Source: Methylomicrobium sp035916875
Lineage (GTDB): Bacteria > Pseudomonadota > Gammaproteobacteria > Methylococcales > Methylomonadaceae
Reading direction: 5' to 3'
Assembly (NCBI RefSeq): GCF_035916875.1
Contig: NZ_JAXUHN010000018.1
Coordinates: 1-13,015 of the forward strand
Length of the DNA stretch: 13,015 nucleotides
Part shown: piece by piece, positions 6,806 through 13,015 of the stretch
Numbering within the stretch: position 1 is the stretch's first letter
Layout of the letters: every line of letters starts with the position of its first letter
Made by a program: the position numbers and the translations under genes
Notes under the pieces: model-generated
Database searches by the model: none
Seen by the model: the letters and a program-made list of their open reading frames with translations, nothing else
Told to the model about the DNA's origin: nothing

Positions 6806-7984
6806 ATGAACAAACAAATCTATCCCTTACTGATCGCGCAATTTTTATCCGCCTTCGCCGATAACGCCATTCTGTTTGCGGTGATCGCGATCGTGATGAA
6901 GGCCGATCATCCGGCGAACTGGTATGTGCCGGCCCTGCAAAGCTCGTTTCTGGTCGCGTTCGTGGTACTGGCGCCCTGGGTCGGCGGCTTTGCCGATCAT
7001 CATGCCAAGTCCAGGGTATTGATTGTCGCGAACATGATCAAGGCCTTGGGCGCCGGCTTATTATTCATGCATATCGAGCCGTTATTGGCCTATTGCATCG
7101 TCGGTGTCGGCGCGGCGATCTACGGCCCAGCCAAATACGGCATCCTGCCCGAACTTGCCGGGCATCAGTTTCTGGTCAAGGCGAACAGTCTGGTCGAGGG
7201 CTCGACGATCCTCGCGATTTTGATGGGCATGCAGATCGGCGCGAAGGTGGCCGATCAATCGACCGATTTGGCCTTGGCCGGCACGATCGTGTTGTTCGTC
7301 GTTTCGGCTTTGGTCACGCTGCTGTTGCCGGCCAAAGTGGCCAATCACCCTTCCACCGGCTCGAAAATACTCGAATTCGGACGGCAAATGGGCCAGTTTT
7401 TTACGACCCCGCGCTCGCGTTTTTCGATGCTCGGCGCGTCCTTGTTCTGGGCCACTGCGGCGACCTTGCGTGTATTGATCGTAGCCTGGGCGCCTGTGGT
7501 GTTCTCGCTCAATAACGCGACCGAAATCGCCGAACTGACGCTGTTTCTTGCCGTCGGCATCATCGCGGGGTCGGCGCTGGTGCCGCGCATGATACCGCTC
7601 GAACATTTGCGCCGCGCGCGTCTGCCGGCTTATTTGATGGGATTGTTCATTATCGGGCTTGGCTTCACCGACAGCCTCTGGCAGGCCCGAGGCACGCTGT
7701 TTTTTGTCGGGATGATGGGCGGCATGTTCATCGTGCCGGTCAATGCGGCGCTACAGGAATTGGGGATGCTCAGCATCGGCAGCGGCGCTGCGGTCGCATT
7801 GCAGGGATTTTTTCAAAATCTGGCGATGCTGATCGCGGTCGGCGGCTATACCTATGCCGCCTCGCAAAATGCCGATCCTGTGATCGCGATTCTGGTTCTG
7901 GGTAGTCTGGTGTTTGTGGCCACCTTCCTGGTCTCTTGGCATCTACCAGACAATACGCTGAATCCGTTTAAAAACCGCCGTTAG
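6806..7984 (+). CDS. lplT: LplT: lysophospholipid transporter (MFS)
   Basis: This inner-membrane protein of 392 residues (E. coli LplT has 397) belongs to the major facilitator superfamily. In E. coli it flips lysophospholipids from the outer to the inner leaflet, where Aas re-acylates them. It matches E. coli LplT in remembered landmarks: AQFLSAFADNAILFA (11-25), the GVGAAIYGPAKYGILPEL segment (about 99-116), VKANSLVEGSTI, the RFSMLGASLFWA...TLRVLIVAW stretch, and GMMGGMFIVPVNAALQE near the C-terminus. Twelve hydrophobic segments are apparent. No clear Shine-Dalgarno sequence precedes the ATG, but the family N-terminus begins at about this point. The gene is separated from aas by an opposite-strand permease gene, so the two are not an operon here. 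Its stop codon overlaps the end of the convergent MFS gene by 17 bases. Confidence 0.93.
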   Translation: MNKQIYPLLIAQFLSAFADNAILFAVIAIVMKADHPANWYVPALQSSFLVAFVVLAPWVGGFADHHAKSRVLIVANMIKALGAGLLFMHIEPLLAYCIVGVGAAIYGPAKYGILPELAGHQFLVKANSLVEGSTILAILMGMQIGAKVADQSTDLALAGTIVLFVVSALVTLLLPAKVANHPSTGSKILEFGRQMGQFFTTPRSRFSMLGASLFWATAATLRVLIVAWAPVVFSLNNATEIAELTLFLAVGIIAGSALVPRMIPLEHLRRARLPAYLMGLFIIGLGFTDSLWQARGTLFFVGMMGGMFIVPVNAALQELGMLSIGSGAAVALQGFFQNLAMLIAVGGYTYAASQNADPVIAILVLGSLVFVATFLVSWHLPDNTLNPFKNRR

Positions 7985-9308
7985 GTAAGGGTTGGTTGGC
8001 TGCCGCTTTTCCCCGACCTTCGTCGACTTTGAACAACAGCAGCAAGCCGAGCACAAAAAAGGCCAGCGTCGACAGCAGCGACAGTCGGTGATTGCCGCCG
8101 CTCCAGTAATTGATCAGACCATAACTCAACGGCCCTATGATCACCGAGAGCCGGTTGACCAATCCCCACAAACCCAGAAACTCGCCGGCCCGCTCGGCCG
8201 GTGAAAACTTGCTGACCAATGCGCGGCCGACCGCCTGGCTCGCGCCCATCGCGATCCCCATCATATTGCCGACGATCCACATATCCTCGCGCGCCTCGGC
8301 CAAATAAGCGCCAATCAGGGCGGCAATCCAGATCACCAGTGTGATGGCGAGCGTCGGGACCGAGCCGATACGGTCCTGCAACTGGCCGCACAGCAGCGCG
8401 CCGACCGCGGCGGTCACATTGATCACCATGATCAGCACGATCAACGATTGCGTATCGAAACCCATCACCTGCTGCGCATAAATCGCCGCCAGCACGATCA
8501 CGGTGCTGACGCCGGACTGATAAACCGCCAGCGTGGCCAAAAACCAGATCAGATCGCGAAAGCGCCGGGCTTCCTGAAAGGTGTGACGCAAGCGGCCGAA
8601 ACTTGCCGAGATCAAGGCACCGCTTAATCCTCCCGGCGACGGTATGGCGCGTTCCCGTAGCCAGAGAAAGGTCGGCGCGGCGGTCAGCGCGAAGATGCCG
8701 GCGGTAATCAGCAAAGTCACCGGCACCGCCTCGGCTTCGCTGATGCCTTGACGCTTCGCCCAGGTGATGTAGCCGAGGCAGAGCAGCAGGGTCAACAGTC
8801 CGCCAACATAGCCAAGCCCCCAGCCATAGCCCGACAATCGGCCCATCTTCTCTTCAGGCACCAGTTCCGGCAAAAACGCCGCGACCAGATTTTCGCCATA
8901 CGCAAACATCACCACCGACAGCATCACCAGCGCCATGCCAAGTTGGTAATCGCCGGGCCCGACCAGCGCCAGCAAGGCGGTCGTCACGATGCAGCCGATT
9001 GAAGACCACAGCAGAAAACGCTTCTTGCAGGCCTTCACATCCGCAATCGCGCCAACCACCGGCGCACTGAGCATCACGATAAAATTCGCAAAACCGACCG
9101 ACAACGACCAGAGCAGCGTCGCCAATCCGGGTGCAACGCCCGCCGCGCCGCCCGCGACCACGCCGACAAAATAGGTGCTGAAAATCGTCGTCTGCACAAC
9201 GGTCGTATAGCCGGAATTGGCAAAATCGTAAAAAGCCCAGGCGATCAATTCCCTGAGTCCGGCATGGCCAATCGTTTGATTATCCTGATCTGAAGATTGC
9301 TTTTGCAT
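7968..9308 (-). CDS. UMF1/Atg22-type MFS transporter
   Basis: This inner-membrane major facilitator protein has 446 residues and about twelve hydrophobic segments. The opening segment AWAFYDFANSGYTTVV (24-39) is characteristic of the UMF1 family, the bacterial relatives of yeast vacuolar Atg22. The first cytoplasmic loop reads GAIADVKACKKRFLL, a variant of the usual MFS motif GxxxDRxGRK. A second repeat of that loop, GQLQDRIGSVP, starts the second half. Substrates of the bacterial family are mostly unknown, and amino-acid efflux is known only for yeast Atg22. A weak Shine-Dalgarno AGGGA lies about 8 bases before the ATG. The gene converges on lplT, with overlapping 3' ends and no recognisable terminator between them. 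Confidence 0.85.
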   Translation of the reverse strand: MQKQSSDQDNQTIGHAGLRELIAWAFYDFANSGYTTVVQTTIFSTYFVGVVAGGAAGVAPGLATLLWSLSVGFANFIVMLSAPVVGAIADVKACKKRFLLWSSIGCIVTTALLALVGPGDYQLGMALVMLSVVMFAYGENLVAAFLPELVPEEKMGRLSGYGWGLGYVGGLLTLLLCLGYITWAKRQGISEAEAVPVTLLITAGIFALTAAPTFLWLRERAIPSPGGLSGALISASFGRLRHTFQEARRFRDLIWFLATLAVYQSGVSTVIVLAAIYAQQVMGFDTQSLIVLIMVINVTAAVGALLCGQLQDRIGSVPTLAITLVIWIAALIGAYLAEAREDMWIVGNMMGIAMGASQAVGRALVSKFSPAERAGEFLGLWGLVNRLSVIIGPLSYGLINYWSGGNHRLSLLSTLAFFVLGLLLLFKVDEGRGKAAANQPLPNGGF

Positions 9309-9436
9309 ACGGATAATCCCTAGAAATAGAAGAACGTATATTATCCGCTAAGGTCCAGATTTTGAAAGCAGAGAGCTCAACGATCGGCATAAAGACTCAC
9401 TAATTTCTTCCCCACATGAATACCCTCTAAATTTTC

Positions 9437-9465
9437 TTGACAAGAAATCAATTTTAAGCATTAAT
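9437..9465 (+). promoter_or_regulatory. Weak candidate promoter of the small membrane protein gene
   Basis: A perfect -35 hexamer TTGACA (9437-9442) is followed after 17 bases by attaat (9460-9465), a poor -10 that lacks the important A at position 2. It lies about 110 bases before the start codon at 9577. The rest of 9309-9576 shows no gene and no other clear signal. Confidence 0.25.
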
Positions 9466-9576
9466 TGAGTGCGGTTCAGATTCCAGGCTCATCGTAATCC
9501 TTGCTTTCCTATTTCAACACCTCTGTCAGCACGGTCGGATAATGGTGTGAAATACTGTAAAACCCAAATATCCCGC

Positions 9577-9969
9577 ATGATTCATTACTTTGTCAGTCTT
9601 TCAAAAGGGAAGGTTGTGCTTTGGTGCTATTTGATTTGGTACATTGTAACGATCATCCACTATTTTGACCCGTCTATCCGGATTTGGCTGAACTCACTCG
9701 GCATCAGTCTAGTCATCGGTTTTGCGCTGATGCTGAGCGCTTCCAAACCTCGCGATGCAAAAGTCGATTTTTGGCAAACATTTCGCTTATTTATGATGCC
9801 GTTTTGTGTTTCCAGCTTTTCTTCGTTGATCAAGGGGCAAGGATATATTTTGATCATCCCGCCAAACCCGACAGAACAACTGATTTCGATCGGCGCCTGC
9901 ATGCTATTTGTATTGTTTGTATACGGCATAAAGTTATTTAACCATCGTTTGGCAAATCGTTCGCTATAA
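9577..9969 (+). CDS. Small conserved-looking membrane protein of unknown function
   Basis: The protein has 130 residues and no function I can assign. It has hydrophobic segments at about 13-30, 37-55, 70-83 (shorter, with FMMPFCVSSFSS) and 102-120, so it is probably an inner-membrane protein. A basic N-terminal stretch (SLSKGK) precedes the first segment. The motif LWCYLIWYIVTII and the polar DFWQTFRLFMMPF stretch look well constrained. The frame extends upstream to a GTG at 9469, but that extension is of ordinary intergenic composition (RFRFQAHRNPCF...). The ATG at 9577 gives the natural N-terminus MIHYFVSLSKGK. Neither start has a good Shine-Dalgarno sequence. The TAA stop is directly followed by the sigma-factor pseudogene, so the last residues may have been altered by the rearrangement that created that pseudogene. 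Confidence 0.65.
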   Translation: MIHYFVSLSKGKVVLWCYLIWYIVTIIHYFDPSIRIWLNSLGISLVIGFALMLSASKPRDAKVDFWQTFRLFMMPFCVSSFSSLIKGQGYILIIPPNPTEQLISIGACMLFVLFVYGIKLFNHRLANRSL

Positions 9970-9970
9970 A

Positions 9971-10270
9971 CGCATTACGACGGATGCGATTGCCGCCCTG
10001 CATGCCAACGCGGCCGATACCGCCAGTACCGACTAGAATGGCATCGTGTTCTATTACGATAGCCTCTTGACCGCATCACCTTCGCCGGTCGGGGAACTGA
10101 ACCGCGCGGTCGCTGTCGCAATGCGCGACGGCCCGAAGAAGGGTTTAGGCCTGATCGACGCCGCTAATCTTGACGAAGCGATTGCGATAGCCGGCCGGAT
10201 TCCGGCGGCAACGAAAGGCACCGTTGAAATTCGGCCGCTGGTCGAACTGGAAGGCCTGCCAAAAATTTAA
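9971..10270 (+). pseudogene. Chimeric pseudogene: ECF sigma factor (ECF42-like) fragment joined to YCII/DGPF tail
   Basis: One frame runs from 9971 to the TAA at 10270, interrupted only by a TAG at 10034-10036. Its first part reads AIAALHANAADTASTD, stop, NGIVFYYDSLL, then SPSPVGELNRAVAVAMRDGP. This matches the C-terminal (TPR-like) region of DGPF-associated ECF sigma factors, where the pattern is AIAALHA...TDW..I..LYD.LL...PSPV..LNRAVAVA..DGP..GL. The TAG stands where Trp is expected, consistent with TGG to TAG. After GLGLIDA (about 10160) the text changes to NLDEAIAIAGRIPAATKGTV followed by EIRPLVEL, the C-terminus of a YCII-type protein. Both DNA-binding sigma regions (sigma-2, sigma-4) are missing, so no working sigma factor can be made. 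The simplest history is a deletion that fused two neighbouring genes. An apparent 74-residue frame from a GTG at 10046 lies inside this relic. Confidence 0.75.
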
Positions 10271-10292
10271 TCGATTTTTTTTGCGTACGGTA

Positions 10293-10319
10293 TGTCGAAC
10301 AGGTTCATCCCCGATCGAC
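10293..10319 (+). promoter_or_regulatory. Candidate ECF42-type promoter of the VOC/YCII gene block
   Basis: TGTCGA (10293-10298) and CGAC (10316-10319) are 17 bases apart, 127 bases before the first VOC gene. As I recall, ECF42 sigma factors, whose genes sit beside DGPF/YCII genes, use a -35 element TGTCGA and a -10 element beginning CGA. The fit, together with the remains of such a sigma factor immediately upstream, makes this a credible target promoter. A start near 10325 would give a leader of about 120 bases. The short motifs alone would not be convincing. Confidence 0.5.
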
Positions 10320-10335
10320 TATGAATCACAAACCC

Positions 10336-10373
10336 ATCATCGAAGGTGAAACAAAAACATTCCTTTCGATGAT
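10336..10373 (+). promoter_or_regulatory. Stable hairpin in the leader of the VOC/YCII block
   Basis: atcatcgaa (10336-10344) pairs perfectly with ttcgatgat (10365-10373). Beyond a one-base bulge, gg (10345-10346) pairs with cc (10362-10363). The loop is A-rich, about 15 bases. No T-run follows, so it is not an intrinsic terminator. It would lie in the 5' untranslated RNA, 72 bases before the first start codon, and could affect RNA stability or bind a protein. Function is unknown. Confidence 0.4.
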
Positions 10374-10445
10374 TTGAACCCATCGCCGCAGCCCATTGAA
10401 AATGGTGGCGGCACGCTTAATCAACTTTGTATTGAGGAGACCACT

Positions 10446-10928
10446 ATGAACAACCCAGAAAATCCCGCGAATTCAGCCTGCATGCCAGGCGTAGTCCCCC
10501 ACCTGGTCTGTGCCGGCGCGGCCTCGGCCATCGATTTCTATACCCAAGCGTTCGGAGCAACCGAAATGATCCGGCTTCCGGCCGCAAACGGCAAGCTGAT
10601 GCATGCCTGTTTGAGCATCAACGGTGCGGCCGTGATGCTGGTGGACGAATGTCCGGAACAAGGCATGCTCGGGCCAAAATCCCTGAAAGGCACGCCGGTG
10701 ACGATCCACCTGACGGTTCCGGATGTGGATGCGTTATTCAACCAGGCCGTGAATGCCGGCGCCACCGTGATCATGCCGGTTGCGGATATGTTCTGGGGCG
10801 ATCGCTATGGGATCATCGAGGATCCGTTCGGACACCGCTGGTCGATAGCGACACATCAACGCCAGTTGACGAAAGAGGAACTGGTCGAAGCCGCGCGCGC
10901 TGCCGAAGAAGCCTGTCTCAAAAAATAA
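10446..10928 (+). CDS. VOC-superfamily glyoxalase/PhnB-like protein
   Basis: This protein of 160 residues has the vicinal-oxygen-chelate (glyoxalase/bleomycin-resistance) fold in its PhnB-like form. The first beta-alpha-beta module reads VVPHLVCAGAASAIDFYTQA followed by FGATE. The second contains VTIHLTVPDVDALFNQAVNAG and ends GDRYGIIEDPFGHRWSIATH. The last 25 residues form a charged helix (TKEELVEAARAAEEACLKK) common in this subgroup. Members bind a metal or a small ligand, and the substrate cannot be read from sequence. The ATG at 10446 is chosen because GAGGAG (10434-10439) lies 6 bases upstream. A longer reading from a TTG at 10374 would run through the leader. It is the first gene of a plus-strand block of four. 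Confidence 0.88.
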   Translation: MNNPENPANSACMPGVVPHLVCAGAASAIDFYTQAFGATEMIRLPAANGKLMHACLSINGAAVMLVDECPEQGMLGPKSLKGTPVTIHLTVPDVDALFNQAVNAGATVIMPVADMFWGDRYGIIEDPFGHRWSIATHQRQLTKEELVEAARAAEEACLKK

Positions 10929-10977
10929 TCCACCGCCGGCTTGATCCGGTTATTCAGAACCTTTCAGGAGTGTTGCG

Positions 10978-11451
10978 ATGTCGAAGATTACGCCTTTTTT
11001 ATGGTTCGACGGCCAAGCCGAAGCGGCGGCGAATTTTTATGTTTCGGTTTTCGAAGGCTCGAAACTGCTCAATGTGTCCCTTTACGGCGACGGCGCGCCG
11101 ATGCCCAAGGGTACGGTCATGGCGGCCAGCTTTCTGCTGGCCGGCCAGGAGTTCATCGCATTGAACGGCGGCCCGCAATTTACCTTCTCGCCGGCCATCT
11201 CGTTCGTCGTGAACTGCGAGACCCAGAATGACATCGATCATTATTGGGAGAAATTGGCCGACGGCGGGGAGCAACTGCAATGCGGTTGGCTGACCGACCG
11301 CTACGGCGTGTCCTGGCAGGTCGTCCCGACCATTTTGGGCAATTTGCTGTCCGACAGCGATGTCGCCAGGTCGCAGCGGATCATGACGGCAATGCTGCAA
11401 ATGCGCAAGCTGGACATCGAAGCACTGAAACAGGCGCATCGCGGCGACTGA
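10978..11451 (+). CDS. PhnB-like VOC protein (3-demethylubiquinone methyltransferase-like Pfam family)
   Basis: This protein of 157 residues is a second VOC-fold protein, from the branch named after 3-demethylubiquinone-9 3-methyltransferase although it has no methyltransferase domain. Typical landmarks are ITPFLWFDGQAEAAANFYVS (4-23), FIALNGGPQFTFSPAISFVV (about 59-78) and the closing CGWLTDRYGVSWQVVPTIL. The pairing of YWEKLADGGEQ with CGWL is the family's best-conserved stretch. It is only distantly similar to the preceding VOC gene, so this is not a recent duplication. A good AGGAG (10966-10970) lies 7 bases before the ATG. A 49-base gap from the previous gene fits one operon. No enzymatic role is established from the sequence. 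Confidence 0.88.
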   Translation: MSKITPFLWFDGQAEAAANFYVSVFEGSKLLNVSLYGDGAPMPKGTVMAASFLLAGQEFIALNGGPQFTFSPAISFVVNCETQNDIDHYWEKLADGGEQLQCGWLTDRYGVSWQVVPTILGNLLSDSDVARSQRIMTAMLQMRKLDIEALKQAHRGD

Positions 11452-11511
11452 TGGCAGCCGCCGGATCAAATCATCAACAAAAAGCTACCTTGCAATCAGG
11501 AGACACAGCCT

Positions 11512-12390
11512 ATGAAAGTCATGGTCATGGTCAAAGCCAGCCCAAGTTCCGAGGCCGGAACAATGCCGAGCGAGGCATTGTTGGCCGCAATGGGCCAATT
11601 CAACGAAGAGCTGGTCAAAGCCGGCATCATGCTGGCGGGCGAAGGACTCCAGCCCAGTTCGAAAGGCGTTCGAGTCCGTTTTTCCGGCCAGCAGCGCACG
11701 GTCATCGACGGACCGTTCATCGAAACCAAGGAACTGGTCGCGGGCTATTGGTTGTGGCAGGTCAAATCGATGGAAGAAGCGATCGAATGGGTAAAACGCT
11801 GCCCGAATCCGTTGCCGGAAGAGTCCGAAATTGAAATCCGCCCTTTGTTCGAAGCCGACGATTTCGGCGACGCCTTCACCCCGGAACTGCGCGAACAAGA
11901 AGCAGGCATTCGGACTATGGCCCTGGGACTTGGCGCCGTCCGCTTTGAAAATCTGGAAACACGCACGATAGCCGGGTTAAACGCACGCTTTTCCCTGGAA
12001 ACGCTCGGCAATATCCCGCTGCATTGGCAGCGCTTTGTGCCGCATTTGGGCCATATTCCAAGCCAAAGTGGCAAGACGGCTTACGGCGTTTGCTGGAACC
12101 CCGGCGAAGGATGCAGTTTCGATTACCTGGTCGGCGTCGAAGTCGACGTTACCGCGCATTTACCCGCCGGCTTCGAGCACCTACAATTGGCGGCCGGGCG
12201 ATATGCCGTGCTGACTCATGCCCAGCACGTCGGCTCGATCAAACAAACGATTGATGCCATTTGGACGCAATGGGTACCGGACAGCGGACTTCATATCGCC
12301 CCGCAGCCCTGGTTCGAGCGCTACACCGAAGCATTCGACCCGGCCACGGGGCTCGGCGGCATCGAAATTTGGCTGCCATTGGCCGAATAA
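11512..12390 (+). CDS. Fusion protein: YCII/DGPF domain plus GyrI-like effector-binding domain
   Basis: This two-domain soluble protein has 292 residues. Residues 1 to about 133 are a complete YCII-related (DGPF) domain: MKVMVMVKASPSSEAG, the signature IDGPF with DGPF at 66-69, GYWLWQVKSMEEAIEWVKRC (78-97), EIEIRPLFEADDF, and the usual tail FTPELREQE. Residues about 138-292 are a GyrI-like/AraC effector-binding domain: TIAGLNARFSLE, IPLHWQRFVPHLGHIP, YGVCWNPGEGCSFDYLVGVE, AGRYAVLTH, and WFERYTEAFDP..TGLGGIEIWLPL. The second domain usually binds small hydrophobic or cationic ligands and occurs alone or attached to an AraC DNA-binding domain. No DNA-binding domain is present here. AGGAG (11498-11502) lies 9 bases before the ATG. 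The frame is continuous with no sign of error. The fusion suggests ligand sensing or binding linked to a YCII enzyme-like fold, but the reaction is unknown. Confidence 0.88.
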   Translation: MKVMVMVKASPSSEAGTMPSEALLAAMGQFNEELVKAGIMLAGEGLQPSSKGVRVRFSGQQRTVIDGPFIETKELVAGYWLWQVKSMEEAIEWVKRCPNPLPEESEIEIRPLFEADDFGDAFTPELREQEAGIRTMALGLGAVRFENLETRTIAGLNARFSLETLGNIPLHWQRFVPHLGHIPSQSGKTAYGVCWNPGEGCSFDYLVGVEVDVTAHLPAGFEHLQLAAGRYAVLTHAQHVGSIKQTIDAIWTQWVPDSGLHIAPQPWFERYTEAFDPATGLGGIEIWLPLAE

Positions 12391-12431
12391 ACACAAACCA
12401 CTACAGCTTTACTTTTGTAGGAGATACCATC

Positions 12432-12791
12432 ATGGCTTACATCGACGGCTTTTTACTGCCACTGCCAACCGGCAATATCGACGAATACCGCCGGCAAGCG
12501 CAAGCGGCCGGACAAATCTGGATCGAGCACGGCGCGTTGGCATTCCAGGAATGCATAGCGGACGACGTGACGAGCCAGGGCACGCTGACTTTCCCGGAAC
12601 TGATCAAAACGCAGGAGAGCGAGACGGTCGTATTCTCGTATATCGTTTTCGAGTCACGCGAGCACCGCGATCAGGTCAACGCCAAGGTGATGGCGGACCC
12701 GCGCCTCAAAAACCTGTGCGATCCCGACAACCTGCCGTTCGATTGCAAGCGGATGGCTTACGGCGGGTTCAACAGTCTGGTCTCGCTTTGA
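12432..12791 (+). CDS. DUF1428 family protein
   Basis: This small soluble protein of 119 residues matches the DUF1428 family (E. coli YbaA is a member of about the same size). It begins AYIDGFLLPLPTGNIDEYRR and continues with IWIEHGALAFQECIADDV, VVFSYIVFESREHRDQVNAK, and MADPRL with the ending MAYGGFNSLV. The fold is a ferredoxin-like (dimeric alpha-beta barrel) type, and the biochemical role is unknown. The start is the ATG at 12432, preceded by AGGAG (12419-12423) at 8 bases. The open frame extends much further upstream, but that part overlaps the end of the YCII-GyrI gene and has no family resemblance. It is the last gene of the block. DUF1428 and YCII/VOC genes often occur together near ECF sigma genes, which supports the regulon view. 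Confidence 0.88.
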   Translation: MAYIDGFLLPLPTGNIDEYRRQAQAAGQIWIEHGALAFQECIADDVTSQGTLTFPELIKTQESETVVFSYIVFESREHRDQVNAKVMADPRLKNLCDPDNLPFDCKRMAYGGFNSLVSL

Positions 12792-12839
12792 GCTTACTGA
12801 GAGCGCAACACTATAAGGACAAATCAAGGGCACAATAGG

Positions 12840-12894
12840 CGATAGCCGAATGCGGCCGCATGTGTCTTCGATCATCCGGCTCATTTCTCTATCG
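12840..12894. repeat. Nested inverted repeat between convergent genes
   Basis: cgatag (12840-12845) mirrors ctatcg (12889-12894). Inside, agccg (12844-12848) mirrors cggct (12877-12881), and atgcggccgcat (12850-12861) is a perfect 12-base palindrome. It lies in the 114-base gap between the DUF1428 gene and the converging right-edge gene, where a bidirectional terminator would be expected. There is no T-run, so an intrinsic terminator is not supported. Nothing else is visible in the gap. Confidence 0.35.
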
Positions 12895-12905
12895 CTAATA
12901 AGTGC

Positions 12906-13015
12906 TTAGCAGAAAGTAAATTGGTATTGAGAGCCAAAACCAGCGCCGATTTCATCGATAGCCTCCTCAAGTTCGGTAGGTGTAAACGATTGGAATGGCA
13001 GCCACTCGTATTTCA
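12906..13015 (-). CDS. Unidentified protein, C-terminal part (gene runs off the right edge)
   Basis: On the minus strand a frame is open from the window edge to a TAA at 12906-12908, giving 36 codons. It includes YEWLPFQSFTPTELEEAIDE and ends GAGFGSQYQFTFC. The acidic helix-like stretch and the balanced composition look like a real protein end rather than chance. Reading the other frames of this segment gives early stops or, in one, a 24-residue peptide starting at an ATG after AGGAGG. That AGGAGG is simply the two Glu codons plus a base of this frame. I recognise no family. The gene converges on the DUF1428 gene. Confidence 0.5.
   Translation of the reverse strand, partial: KYEWLPFQSFTPTELEEAIDEIGAGFGSQYQFTFC

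Noticed and set aside
7082..7606. Minus-strand 174-codon frame within lplT
   Set aside because: It is antisense to a well-identified LplT gene, with a charged low-complexity translation and no domain.
10979..10984. Second TGTCGA as a possible ECF42 -35 element at the start of the PhnB-like gene
   Set aside because: It is formed by the start codon and second codon themselves and is too close to drive that gene. There is no CGA at the right spacing.
1..13015. tRNA, rRNA, CRISPR array or phage genes
   Set aside because: I saw no tRNA-like cloverleaf ending in CCA, no rRNA-like conserved stretch, no regularly spaced direct repeats, and no phage structural or integrase motifs.

Overview
The window looks like chromosomal DNA of a gammaproteobacterium. 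The Aas and LplT proteins are close in sequence to their enterobacterial counterparts. The overall set (a second, divergent transketolase, a PiT-type permease, glyoxalase-fold and YCII genes, moderately high GC) would fit a methanotroph of the order Methylococcales. That placement is inference from general resemblance, because no rRNA or methane-oxidation gene is present.

Layout. Positions 1-109 hold the 5' end of a minus-strand gene with a good ribosome binding site. Positions 110-1000 contain no convincing intact gene. They hold a probable non-autonomous transposon (MITE-like, 208-367, with near-perfect 17-base inverted repeats inside and 8-base direct repeats outside), a possible decayed coding remnant (431-665), several hairpins, and a clear intrinsic terminator (957-984). 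The terminator belongs to the minus-strand transketolase-family gene at 1001-2896. Positions 3101-3184 carry a plausible sigma-70 promoter and a strong Shine-Dalgarno sequence for aas (3185-5356). A minus-strand phosphate/anion permease (5638-6753) lies between aas and lplT (6806-7984). lplT overlaps convergently, by 17 bases, a minus-strand UMF1/Atg22-type MFS transporter (7968-9308). A small membrane protein of unknown function follows at 9577-9969.

The last third is a plus-strand accessory block. It opens with a chimeric pseudogene (9971-10270) in which the C-terminal part of an ECF sigma factor of the DGPF-associated (ECF42-like) type has lost a Trp codon to TAG. It then runs in frame into the tail of a YCII/DGPF protein. 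Directly downstream is a promoter-like pair, TGTCGA-N17-CGAC, which matches my recollection of the ECF42 consensus, and a strong leader hairpin. Four evenly spaced genes with good Shine-Dalgarno sequences follow: two VOC/PhnB-like proteins, a YCII-GyrI fusion, and a DUF1428 protein. The C-terminal end of another minus-strand gene lies at 12906-13015.

How the genes may work together. Aas and LplT form the known lysophospholipid uptake and re-acylation pathway, here physically split by the permease gene. The right-hand block looks like an ECF42-type regulon whose local sigma gene has been destroyed while its target promoter and target genes survive. If so, the operon is either silent, driven by a sigma factor elsewhere in the genome, or taken over by another promoter.
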